Shown here: piece by piece, positions 8,998 through 17,118 of the stretch
How the letters are laid out: each line of letters opens with the position of its first letter
How positions within the stretch are numbered: position 1 is the stretch's first letter
Source of the DNA: JAKZRT01 sp965247915
GTDB lineage: Bacteria > Pseudomonadota > Alphaproteobacteria > Rhodobacterales > Rhodobacteraceae
Length of the DNA stretch: 64,000 bases
Direction: 5' to 3'
NCBI GenBank assembly: GCA_965247915.1
Contig: OZ252048.1
Location: forward strand, 2,418,001-2,482,000
Position numbers and translations under genes: made by a program
Notes under the pieces: generated by a model
What the model saw: only the letters and a program-made list of their open reading frames with translations
What the model was told of the DNA's origin: nothing
The model's database searches: none

Positions 8998-9987
8998 ATG
9001 AAGGACATGGGTCCCGAAACGCTTTTGAACGTCGAAAACCTGAGCGTGCGCTTTGAGGTCAAGCGCGGCGGCGGTTGGGGCAAGAAATCGTACCTTTACG
9101 CGGTCGATGACGTGTCGTTTCAGGTCAATCGTGGTGAAACCCTAGCCATCGTCGGCGAAAGCGGGTCGGGCAAGACCACCGCCGCGCTGGCCGTCGCGCG
9201 GCTGGTCGCGGCCCATCAGGGCCGGGTCGAGATTTCGGGCCGCGACATCCTGAAGCTTGACGGCGAAGACCTGCGCCAGATGCGCCGCCGCGTGCAGTTC
9301 ATCTTCCAAGACCCCTATTCCAGCCTAAATCCGCGCCAGCGCGCCGAAGTGATTGCGCGCGAACCGCTCGACAGTTTGTCGGACAAATCTGAGGCCGAAA
9401 TCAAGGAAACCATCGACCGGCTGTTCAAGGCCGTCGGCCTGCGCCCCGAACAGCAACGCCTGTTCCCGCATCAGTTTTCCGGCGGCCAGAGCCAGCGCAT
9501 CGGCATCGCCCGGGCGCTGGCCACTCAGCCCGACCTGATCATCTGCGACGAACCAGTGTCGGCGCTCGATGTGGCGGTGCAGGCGCAGATTCTGAACCTT
9601 CTGAGAAGCTTGCAGACCGAATTTGGCCTGACGTATCTGTTCATCAGCCACGATCTGGGCGTCGTCCAGCACATGTGCGACGCGATCGCGGTGATGTATA
9701 TGGGCAAGATTGTCGAACATGCCGACCGGATCAGCCTGTTCAACGCGCCGCGCCACCCCTACACGCAGGCGCTTTTGTCCGCCGTGCCGAGCATCGACAA
9801 GAAACGCCGCGCCGGGACCCGGCGCATTCTGATCCCCGGCGATCCGCCCGACCCGGTCAACCTGCCCAAAGGCTGTCGGTTCGCCAACCGCTGCCCGATC
9901 GCCGAGGCCCGGTGCAGCGACGTTTCGCCCGACCTTAGAGGCATCGCCACCGGGCACCGGGTGGCCTGCCATCTGGTAGAAAACTAG
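8998..9987 (+). CDS. ABC transporter ATPase, DppF/OppF type
   Basis: A 329-residue ATPase pairing with the DppD-like subunit. Walker A is GESGSGKTT (about residue 53), signature FSGGQSQRIGIARAL, Walker B LIICDEPVSALDV and switch His in FISHDLG. The C-terminal oligo_HPY domain has the Cys-rich metal motif CRFANRCPIAEARC. The start ATG follows directly on the TAG of the upstream gene's true frame (8995-8997), which supports the frameshift interpretation of that gene. The gene ends 17 bp before the convergent kynureninase stop. Confidence 0.93.
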   Translation: MKDMGPETLLNVENLSVRFEVKRGGGWGKKSYLYAVDDVSFQVNRGETLAIVGESGSGKTTAALAVARLVAAHQGRVEISGRDILKLDGEDLRQMRRRVQFIFQDPYSSLNPRQRAEVIAREPLDSLSDKSEAEIKETIDRLFKAVGLRPEQQRLFPHQFSGGQSQRIGIARALATQPDLIICDEPVSALDVAVQAQILNLLRSLQTEFGLTYLFISHDLGVVQHMCDAIAVMYMGKIVEHADRISLFNAPRHPYTQALLSAVPSIDKKRRAGTRRILIPGDPPDPVNLPKGCRFANRCPIAEARCSDVSPDLRGIATGHRVACHLVEN

Positions 9988-10004
9988 CGCCTCGGCGCAA
10001 CCGC

Positions 10005-11243
10005 TCAGGTCACAGTGCCGCGCTGGCGATAGATGTCGCGATCCCATTCGCCGGTGTTCAGTATTTCGGCCATCGCCTGCGCTGCCGCCACGACTTCGCC
10101 ATAGCTCAGGTAAAGCGGCGCAAGACCAAAGCGTATGCCCGCCGGTTCGCGGTAATCGCCGATGATGTTGCGGGCGATCAGCGCTTGGATCACCGCAAAC
10201 CCGTGCGGCAGTTCGAACATCACGTGACTGCCGCGCACCGTGGCGTCGCGCGGGCTGATCAGCCTCAGGTCGTGACCCGCGCAGAGCGTTTCGACCGCCT
10301 CGATAAAGAGCCCGGTCATGGCGTGGGATTTTGCCCAGAGTGCGGTCAGATCAACGGTGCCCCACAGCTTCAGCGCCTCATCCAGCGCCGCCAGCGACAG
10401 GATCTGCGGCGTGCCGCATATAAATCGCCGCGCGCCATCGACCGGGGCGAAATCGCGCACGAAATCAAAGGGTTTGGCGTGGCCGTGCCAACCTGTCAGC
10501 GGCTGGCACAGGGTCGGTAAATGGGCCGGGTTGGCCCAGGCAAACGCCGGCGCGCCGGGCCCGCCGTTGAGGTACTTATAAGTGCAGCCGACGGCAAGAT
10601 CGGCGCCGCTGCCAGCCAGATCGCAGGCCACAGCGCCGGCACTGTGGCACAAGTCCCACAGCATCAGCGCGCCTTCGGCCTGCACCGCTGCGGTCAGCGC
10701 GCCCATGTCCCTGACGGCGGAGGTCCGGTAATCGACGTGGCTGGCCAGGACCACCGCCACGTCATCGCCGACCAGCGTTGCCGGGTCCTGACCGGGCTCA
10801 AAGTACCGCAGGCTCACATCCGGCACCAGTGCTTCCAGCCCCTGGGCCATATAGCTGTCGGTCGGAAAGTTCTGCCCCTCGGCCAGAATGACCCGCCGTC
10901 CGGGGTTCAGGGAAAGCGCCGCGCCAAGGCATTTGAAAATGTTGACGGATGTGGAATCGCCCACAATCACTTCATCCGGTCCAGCGCCGATCAAGGGCGC
11001 GATGCGGTTGCCCACCCGGACCGGCAGATCGTACCAGTCGGAGTTTTGCCAGCTGCGCACCAGCCCCTCGGCCCAATCGTCCGCCGCCGTACGGGCCAGC
11101 CGGGAAGGGACCGATTTCGGCATAAGCCCCAATGAGTTGCCGTCGAGATAGATCAACCCGCCGGGAATGTAGAACGCGGCGCGCAACGGGGCCAGCGGAT
11201 CGGCGCGGTCGAGAGCGGCGGCACGGGCCTCAAAGTCGCTCAT
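10005..11243 (-). CDS. kynU: Kynureninase
   Basis: A 412-residue PLP-dependent enzyme that cleaves L-kynurenine to anthranilate and alanine in tryptophan catabolism. Diagnostic segments are YLDGNSLGLMPKSV near the N-terminus, VRSWQNSDWYDL, the PLP-phosphate region DSTSVNIFKCLG, the PLP aspartate region WDLCHSAGAV and the lysine motif CTYKYLNGGPGAP. The ATG start overlaps the TGA stop of the upstream formamidase-like gene (ATGA, 11240-11243), so the two enzymes are translationally coupled and act in sequence. Length and motifs are typical and no lesion is seen. Confidence 0.95.
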   Translation of the reverse strand: MSDFEARAAALDRADPLAPLRAAFYIPGGLIYLDGNSLGLMPKSVPSRLARTAADDWAEGLVRSWQNSDWYDLPVRVGNRIAPLIGAGPDEVIVGDSTSVNIFKCLGAALSLNPGRRVILAEGQNFPTDSYMAQGLEALVPDVSLRYFEPGQDPATLVGDDVAVVLASHVDYRTSAVRDMGALTAAVQAEGALMLWDLCHSAGAVACDLAGSGADLAVGCTYKYLNGGPGAPAFAWANPAHLPTLCQPLTGWHGHAKPFDFVRDFAPVDGARRFICGTPQILSLAALDEALKLWGTVDLTALWAKSHAMTGLFIEAVETLCAGHDLRLISPRDATVRGSHVMFELPHGFAVIQALIARNIIGDYREPAGIRFGLAPLYLSYGEVVAAAQAMAEILNTGEWDRDIYRQRGTVT

Positions 11244-12097
11244 TGGCTCATCTCCATCAGGGTCTTGAAACTTGGCGAGGCGGGGTCGGCAAGCTCGTCA
11301 AGCACATCGAAATGGTCGCGTCCAAGTGCCTGGCGGCTGGTCAGAACGCTCAGATGCGGGGCCCAGGTCTGCGCCAGCGCTTTCGACTGGTCCAAAAACC
11401 CCGGCGGCTCGTCCGCGCCGGTCAGAATATGCAACGGAACATCGCGCATCGGCCGTCGCGCCAATGGCGACAGCGCCTTGACGGCGGCTGTGTCCAGCCG
11501 CGCCAGGTCGTTGACGTAAGAGGCAGCCACCGGGGCCAGATCATAGACGCCGGACACCAGCAGCGCGCCAGTTATGCTTGCCGCTGCATCGTCACCGCCA
11601 AGCCCGGCTATCAGGGCGGCAACCAGATGGGCACCCGCAGAATGCCCGGCCAAAATCAGCCGCGCCGGATCAAGGTTGTGCTCGCCGGACAATTTTTTCA
11701 GGCAGGCAAGTGCTGCGGCAATCTCGGCGATGATGTCGGCGACTTGGACTTCGGGGGTCAACGAATACCCGACCAGCGCCGAGGCCCATCCGTGGCGCGC
11801 CAGGCTGCGCGCGGCAAAGCCCGATCCGGCTTTCGATCCCTCTTGCCAGAACCCGCCGTGAACAAAGACAAGGCACGGGAACCGGCCAACCCCAACCGGC
11901 CGCACGATGTCCAGGCAAGACCGTGGTGCCGGCCCATATCTCAGATCGCGGGTCACGCGCAGGTCGCTGGCGGTTAGAAGCGCGGCGGTCTCGGCCTTAT
12001 GCCGCGCCAGCACGCCCGCGGTATCCTTCGCCCAAAGACTGGGTGAAAACTGTCGGTCAAGCTCGGTCTTCGACCAGTGGTCGTAATAGATTGGCAA
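11240..12097 (-). CDS. Alpha/beta hydrolase, probable kynurenine formamidase (arylformamidase)
   Basis: An alpha/beta-hydrolase of the AFMID/esterase type. The oxyanion motif is HGGFWQEG, the nucleophile GHSAGAH, with candidate Asp in TGADEPPG and His in GRDHFDVL. Its coupling to kynU indicates the N-formylkynurenine to kynurenine step. Homology begins at IYYDHWSKTELDRQF. I chose the TTG at 12097 just before it, but no good ribosome site is visible, and the frame stays open upstream through low-complexity GC-rich sequence to 12511 without family similarity. The true start or a small N-terminal loss is unresolved. Expected length ~285 residues fits the family. Confidence 0.8.
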   Translation of the reverse strand: MPIYYDHWSKTELDRQFSPSLWAKDTAGVLARHKAETAALLTASDLRVTRDLRYGPAPRSCLDIVRPVGVGRFPCLVFVHGGFWQEGSKAGSGFAARSLARHGWASALVGYSLTPEVQVADIIAEIAAALACLKKLSGEHNLDPARLILAGHSAGAHLVAALIAGLGGDDAAASITGALLVSGVYDLAPVAASYVNDLARLDTAAVKALSPLARRPMRDVPLHILTGADEPPGFLDQSKALAQTWAPHLSVLTSRQALGRDHFDVLDELADPASPSFKTLMEMSQ

Positions 12098-12429
12098 CGG
12101 CGGCGCTCGCGGACTTTCCAAGGCTCGGGCGGTGCTGCGGCGGCCCCTGAATGAGGCCGCCCGGTTCTGCCCGGTTTGATCGGCATTGAGACCGAATTTC
12201 CCGTCTATGTGAAGGCATTTTCCATGGCGCATCAACGCAGCGCCCGAAAATGTTCCAATTTCGGACCGGGCGCGAATGGTCAGGCGCGCGCGCGGCGTTT
12301 TGGCCGAACCCTGGGGGGCGGTGCCGCGCGCCGTGGCGGTGCCACGAGAGCGAGGACAGTTTGCCTGCGGCAACCGGGTCCGGCTGCGCGTCGGGCGCGG
12401 GCGCGAAGCCTGTCGGCGGTAGTATGATA

Positions 12430-12866
12430 TCCCGCTGCAGATCAAAAAATGCGCCCTCGTATGCGCCGGATATTTTCGTTTGCAGGCGGCCGGCGGCAAG
12501 GTCGCCAGCATATTGGCCGGTTTCCCAGAAACTGTCTTCGATCGACTCGAACAACCCGTTTACCGATGTCGCCAGCTTATCATACTCCGGGTGGTCAAAT
12601 AGCGCGGCCAGGGGGCGTCGTTTACGGCGCGCATTGATGGTCACCGCCACCAAGCGTCAGCAGAGCGCTTGCCGACAGGACACCAAGAACGAAGACTGTA
12701 ACAGTTTGCCCGTCGCACTTGACTGGATTTCCAGCGCAGCCGGGTCGATCTCGGCTCCCATACTTCGGTTGCTTGATGTAGCGACGACCCAAGGTGTCAT
12801 CGCAACGACCAGCGCTGAGACCAACATCAGCGCCCGCATGGCTTTGATGTTATTGAAATTGATCAT
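12430..12866 (-). pseudogene. Decayed membrane protein, possibly a methyl-accepting chemotaxis protein N-terminus
   Basis: From an ATG at 12866 the frame encodes MINFNNIKAMRALMLVSALV, a first membrane helix and a short Ser/Ala-rich segment. In a different frame (about 12690-12630) a second hydrophobic helix VFVLGVLSASALLTL follows, and in a third frame VNGLFESIEDSFW and AAGRLQTKISGAYEGAFFDL. The last peptide resembles the repeated linker of chemotaxis receptors (L-x-A-G-x-L-x-x-x-I-x-G-x-Y-x-G). At least two frameshifts separate the pieces, and the signalling domain is absent. The assignment rests on short motifs only. The strand and frame order support a single former gene. Confidence 0.4.
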
Positions 12867-13210
12867 GTTCGGCTCTTCTTTGCCTTGTCCAATTGCACCT
12901 GCGACGTCACTGCATTTCCCTAAGCCAAGGGCGTTTCGTGCTGGTTAAAGTGGCAGATAATTCAAAGTATTTTCCGCGCGCCGACGAAGCATCGGCGGCG
13001 TTCCCGCCGAATATTGATCGGTTCATTTTATGTATTTTTGCCGACAGAGGGCACCGGGCCTTGATGTTTTACATTTTGACCGGCGGCGGACCGCGGCTGA
13101 AGCCATTGCGTCTGGCGCGCTTTGATCAATTTGCGGATGGTGTTTGGACCATTGAGGGAGAGGCTCTGAAAGGTCTGAAATGCAAGGTTTCTGATTTCAG
13201 GGTTCCACTT

Positions 13211-13278
13211 CTCATGTCCCACCCCTTGGTGGATACGTTCCACTTATCTGTCTCATGTCCCACCCCTTGGTGGATACG
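13211..13278. repeat. 27-bp direct repeat, two copies 41 bp apart
   Basis: CTCATGTCCCACCCCTTGGT followed by GGATACG occurs at 13211-13237 and 13252-13278. Each copy contains the dyad CCACCCCTTGGTGG. GTTCCACTT precedes each copy. It resembles a duplicated insertion-sequence terminus or regulator site; the origin is not resolved. Confidence 0.8.
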
Positions 13279-13342
13279 ATGAGCCAGGAAAACTCTCTTA
13301 TCAAATAACGCTATTTGGACCCATAGGCGCTGACGTCAGACA
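13275..13342. mobile_element. Relic terminus of an IS3-family element related to 20707-22216
   Basis: The 18 bp AGGCGCTGACGTCAGACA at 13325-13342 are identical to the right terminus of the IS3 element at 22199-22216. The preceding ~50 bp are similar (CGATGAGCCAGGAAAA versus CGATGAACCAGAAATC). No transposase sequence remains beside it. The IS5 copy inserted 11 bp further on. Confidence 0.55.
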
Positions 13343-13353
13343 GGTTAGCTTAT

Positions 13354-14630
13354 GGGCACCTCGATTTATTGACATTCTGAGGGCATATTATGCCTGATTT
13401 CGGTTCTATCGGCCATCGGCACGCTGGGTTTTAGGTGGTCAGTCTCGATCCTTAATCCGCGCCGGGCATTGGTGGCGCAGATCGCCACAGCATCCTCGTG
13501 TTTTCATACCGGGAATGGGTTTAGGCGGTGCAACTGGCCAAGCCGCCGGATGTTGTAGGCAAGGTTCTTCATCCCGATCCTGGCCCTGGCCCGCGCCAGA
13601 CCGATGGTTCGCACCAGCGTGCCACCCATGTCGTTCGCCTGCGCGCCGAACACATGCTCGACACGGACACGAACCGAGGATTTCGTCCTGTTGCTTTTCA
13701 TTGCCTGTTCGGTCAGAGGCCTGCCCCGTTTGCCCTTGCGGTGGATGCGGCTTGTCAGTCCTCTCGCCCTGAGCTTCGCCTCGATTTCTTCCGACCGGTA
13801 GGCCGCATCTGCCCAGACCCTGGAGGCGGTGTTGCCGCGCATCAGCAACTCGTCCACCACCTGGCTGTCGTGAACGGCAGCGCCCGTGACGTGATAGCGC
13901 CGGATCAGTTTGTGCTTACGATCGACATTCACATGGTTCTTGTAGCCATAGTGGCTTTTGCCGTGCTTTTTGGTCCAGCGTGCATCAACGTCCTTCTGTG
14001 ATCGCTTGGCAGGCTTGTTTTCCCAGTCTTCCGGCACCTCGCCACCCTTGATCGCCGCGTTTTCCGCGCGCGTGTTGTGGTTGCGCGGCACCGGCACGAT
14101 GGACGCGTCCAGTATCTGGCCGCCCCGTGCAATGTAGCCCTGCCGCGCCAGATGTCCGTCAAAGAGTTTGAACAAATCATCCACCTTGCCCGCCTGCGCC
14201 AGCGCCTCGCGATACAGCCACACGGTCTTTGCGTCCGGCACCCGGTCACCAAGACCAAGACCCAGAAAACGCATAAACGAAAGCCGGTCCCGGATCTGGT
14301 ATTTGCGTATTCGACCTGATCGTCCGAAAGGTTGTAAAGCGCGCTCAGAACCAGGGTTTTGAACATCAGTACCGCGTCCATCGGCTTGCGCCCCGCGCGT
14401 GATTTCCGCTCACTTTCAGGCTTGCGCCAGACCTGCTCCAGAAGCGGGCGGAACTCTTCCCACGGTACAACTGCATTGATCTCGACCAGCGGGTCCTTCT
14501 TCGCATCCAGGCTCTCGTAACGATCTGAAAGATCAAAAAAGCCCATCTGTGCCATGACTGCCATCCCTCCGCCGCATCATCCTGCAAATCTACAGCGCGT
14601 TCACGCCAGATGCAATTTATAGAGGTGCCC
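13354..14630 (-). mobile_element. IS5-family insertion sequence, copy 2 (1,277 bp, defective)
   Basis: Nearly identical to the copy at 2498-3766 with the same termini and a 4-bp target duplication TTAT (13350-13353, 14631-14634). It differs by an 8-bp insertion TTGCGTAT at about 14303-14310 that breaks the transposase frame, and by at least one substitution near the transposase N-terminus. Confidence 0.93.
13504..14564 (-). pseudogene. IS5-family transposase, frameshifted
   Basis: Same protein as the transposase at 2648-3700, but after ..LSDDQVEYANT the frame is lost because of an 8-bp insertion. The downstream part (MRFLGLGLGDRVPD.. to the end, 14274-13504) remains open in the correct frame. 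The catalytic aspartates and the Glu region lie in the downstream part, separated from the N-terminal domain. The element probably cannot move unless the intact copy acts in trans. Confidence 0.92.
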
Positions 14631-14665
14631 TTATGTCAAATGTCGCCTCACGAAAACCAATGACA

Positions 14666-15319
14666 TCAGCTCTCTATCATCATTCCAAAGACGATCAGGA
14701 CTTGATAGTCGCGCTTGCTGCAGCCCTCTATTGCAGGCATCACGACGCCTGGGCTCATCGGGAAGACATGCGTGGGCGTGTTGTCGGGAGTGCACGATTG
14801 GCCATCACCCTGCGCCGTATAAACGGCGGCGCGGCAGCGCAAATGGGTGACGTCATAGATCGTCGCGTCATTGGTCAGACTCCAAGCCTGATTGCCTAAT
14901 GCGTCAGCTTTTTCCACTGTCAAGACCGAAGTCACTTTGCGTGCACCAGTCACAACATATTGGCCGGGCGGCAGCGGGTAGCTGGGTGCTTCCATGATCA
15001 GCCCATGCTCTTCCAGCCACCATGCAGCGCTGTCAAACTGCCAGCCCGCGGGTGCGAAGCCGGTTTTGGCGATCAGGTCTGGGTAGTCCCGGACCCGGAC
15101 CCCACGCGGACCGGGGTCCACGGCCCAAAACCCCCAAGTTGCTGCATCTGTGCCTGATGTGGCCGCGGGATTGCCCAAAGCGGCGATATATTGGGTTTGA
15201 ACCCGGGTGAATTTTGCCTCGGCATGTGCGGAAGTTGAAGTGATAAGAACGACGGTGGCAAATGTCACCAAATATATGGAGAGGCCCCAATGACCTAGCG
15301 TCGCTTTGGTGGTGATCAT
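14666..15319 (-). CDS. Unknown secreted or periplasmic protein
   Basis: 217 residues that I do not recognise. The N-terminus has a hydrophobic stretch (YLVTFATVVLITSTSAHA) with a probable signal-peptidase site after AHA, near residue 33. The mature part is rich in Trp, Gly and Pro and has three cysteines (LRCRA, QSCTP, EGCSK). There is no lipobox or membrane anchor. A WGFWAVDPGPRG segment and a WWLEEHG segment are the most distinctive. Its ATG follows a GC-poorer promoter region. An IS5 copy lies only 36 bp past its stop, yet the frame is intact. It stands alone between mobile elements, so it could be island cargo. Confidence 0.7.
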   Translation of the reverse strand: MITTKATLGHWGLSIYLVTFATVVLITSTSAHAEAKFTRVQTQYIAALGNPAATSGTDAATWGFWAVDPGPRGVRVRDYPDLIAKTGFAPAGWQFDSAAWWLEEHGLIMEAPSYPLPPGQYVVTGARKVTSVLTVEKADALGNQAWSLTNDATIYDVTHLRCRAAVYTAQGDGQSCTPDNTPTHVFPMSPGVVMPAIEGCSKRDYQVLIVFGMMIES

Positions 15320-15705
15320 GTTTTGATCCTTTGGCCTGACAATCGGCTAATTCCCTTTTTCACTTTAGAACTAGGACTACTGGACAATAAAGAAAAAAAT
15401 GCCGGGGCCCACACCGTGTGCGCCGCTGCACTGTTACTGAAAAACAAGATCAATCGCATCGATGAGGGCTAACTCCTTGAAAACGATCTCCCGCTTGTTT
15501 TGGAAAGTAGCGCTCACTTGAATGTTAGGCTGACTTGATTGGTTGCCAATGGCAGCCACCCCGCGCCGAAAAAGAACGACCGCTTTGCACAAGCTGTACC
15601 GCAGCAGCTGACATTTGGACTAAAGGCCGGTTTGGGCCGTTCTCGATTTCGGTTTATTGTTGCGTACGCGAAACACCGTTACCTCAAACGTAGTAGGTAT
15701 GGGCT
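15320..15705. other. Intergenic region upstream of the secreted-protein gene
   Basis: No gene recognised over ~385 bp. It is AT-richer near 15340-15400 (likely promoter of the minus-strand secreted-protein gene). At its right end is the distal part of a small minus-strand frame (15705-15620) whose first 16 codons lie beyond the IS1182 element at 20702-20656. Rejoined, they give a 42-codon ORF of unknown significance. Confidence 0.5.
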
Positions 15706-16323
15706 TATTCTGTTGAAAAAGTCTTCTTGATTTTAGATCGTCTCGCTGATTCAATCTCTGCATTGATGCGGGGGATTGGCGGCGATGTTGGGACCGAAGC
15801 AAGAGGCACAGAGCGCGCTTTTCTATGACTTCTCGATAGAAGACCACGTCCCGCAAGATCATCTGCTGCGGTCGATTGATCGCTTCGTCGATCTGTCCTG
15901 CATCCGCCAGCATCTCGCGCCATTTTACAGCTCAACCGGCCGCCCTTCGATTGATCCTGAGCTGCTGATCCGCATGCTGCTGGTGGGCTACTGCCTGGGC
16001 ATCCGCTCGGAGCGGAGGCTGTGCGAGGAAGTGCATCTCAATCTGGCGTATCGCTGGTTTTGCCGCCTGGACCTGACAGATCAGGTGCCTGACCACTCGA
16101 CATTCTCAAAGAACCGGCATGGCCGTTTCCGTGACAGTGACCTGCTGCGTCATCTCTTTGAGACGGTCGTGGCGCGTTGCATTGCCGAGGGGCTGGTCAG
16201 TGGCCAGCGCTTTGCGGCGGATGCCAGTCTCATTGAGGCCGACGCAAATAAACAGTAAGCATCAACGGAACCCCCTCTTTTTTGGTTTGATGTGCCCTGT
16301 CATTTTGGCGCGAGGCTACCGGA

Positions 16324-16704
16324 TTGGTGGCTTGTGACGGGAGATTTGAGTTGAGCGAGAAGAATGAGGGCCGCGTGCCCAAATACACGGATGTGTTTAA
16401 AACGCAGTTGGTTGCGGAGAGCCGCGCGGTTGGGGCAACCGCTCCGATGATATCCAAGCGCCACAATGTTCCGGTCAATCGAATATACGCTTGGCGACAG
16501 GATGAACGGTATCAGAGCGCGGCCTCTGAGGAGCCTGGCTTTACAGCCGTCGAAGTGGCGGCTGACAGGAACGGGCGTGATCAATCTCAAACCACCTGTG
16601 AAGGCCGCATTGAGATCACGCTGGAGAACGGGTGTCGGATCAGCATCCGCGACGATGTTGATGCTGGCTTTGTTTTGGAACTGGCCCGAGGTCTGGCAGC
16701 ATGA
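16324..16704 (+). CDS. tnpA: IS66 accessory protein TnpA
   Basis: A 126-residue small IS66 protein with an N-terminal helix-turn-helix-like segment (YTDVFKTQLVAESRAVGAT..RIYAWRQD) and a C-terminal domain IEITLENGCRISIRDD. Such proteins are required with TnpB for IS66 transposition, though their exact role is unclear. The start is uncertain: the frame opens with TTG at 16324, while the conserved sequence begins near KYTDVFK. The TGA overlaps the tnpB ATG. Confidence 0.88.
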   Translation: MVACDGRFELSEKNEGRVPKYTDVFKTQLVAESRAVGATAPMISKRHNVPVNRIYAWRQDERYQSAASEEPGFTAVEVAADRNGRDQSQTTCEGRIEITLENGCRISIRDDVDAGFVLELARGLAA

Positions 16705-17048
16705 TCCCCTTTTTAGCGGATGCGAAGATCTGGCTGGCGGCAGGCGTGACGGATATGCGGCGAGGCTTTAACGGGCTGGCGGCGCAGACGGAGCAGGTTC
16801 TGGCAGGTGATCCCTATTCGGGTCATCTGTTTTTGTTTCGCGGACGGCGGGGTGATCAGATCAAGATAATTTGGTGGGATGGACAAGGGGCCTGCCTGTT
16901 CACCAAGCGTCTTGAGCGGGGTCGCTTCGTGTGGCCCTCGGCCAAAGAAGGTAAAATCAGCCTGAGCCGCGCGCAGCTTGCCATGCTGCTGGAAGGCATA
17001 GACTGGCGTATCCTCAAGAAGACATGGCGGCCAAGTATGGTCGGGTAG
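16701..17048 (+). CDS. tnpB: IS66 Orf2-like protein TnpB
   Basis: A 115-residue IS66 Orf2 protein, with the hallmark IWLAAGVTDMRRGFNGLA, FLFRGRRGDQIKIIWWDGQG and RGRFVWP motifs. It is essential together with TnpA for transposition of characterised IS66 members. The ATG overlaps the tnpA stop (ATGA). Seventy base pairs separate it from tnpC. Standard length and no lesion. Confidence 0.95.
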   Translation: MIPFLADAKIWLAAGVTDMRRGFNGLAAQTEQVLAGDPYSGHLFLFRGRRGDQIKIIWWDGQGACLFTKRLERGRFVWPSAKEGKISLSRAQLAMLLEGIDWRILKKTWRPSMVG

Positions 17049-17118
17049 CGGCCATGTTTTATGGGACTATAGGCTATTCAGGGATTCACAAGGCCCCCTG
17101 ATTTTGTTATAAAACGCC

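Larger units (their letters stand above)
12867..13353. other. Intergenic, probable relic DNA with repeats
   Basis: No convincing gene is visible over ~490 bp. The stretch is less GC-rich than the flanks in places. It holds a 27-bp direct repeat (13211-13278) and a terminus shared with the IS3-family element (13325-13342). Short open frames exist on both strands, for example 13243-13028 minus (71 codons), but none shows family features. Confidence 0.5.

Noticed and set aside
13028..13243. A 71-codon minus-strand frame as a real small gene
   Set aside because: It spans part of the 27-bp repeat, has no visible ribosome site and no family features.
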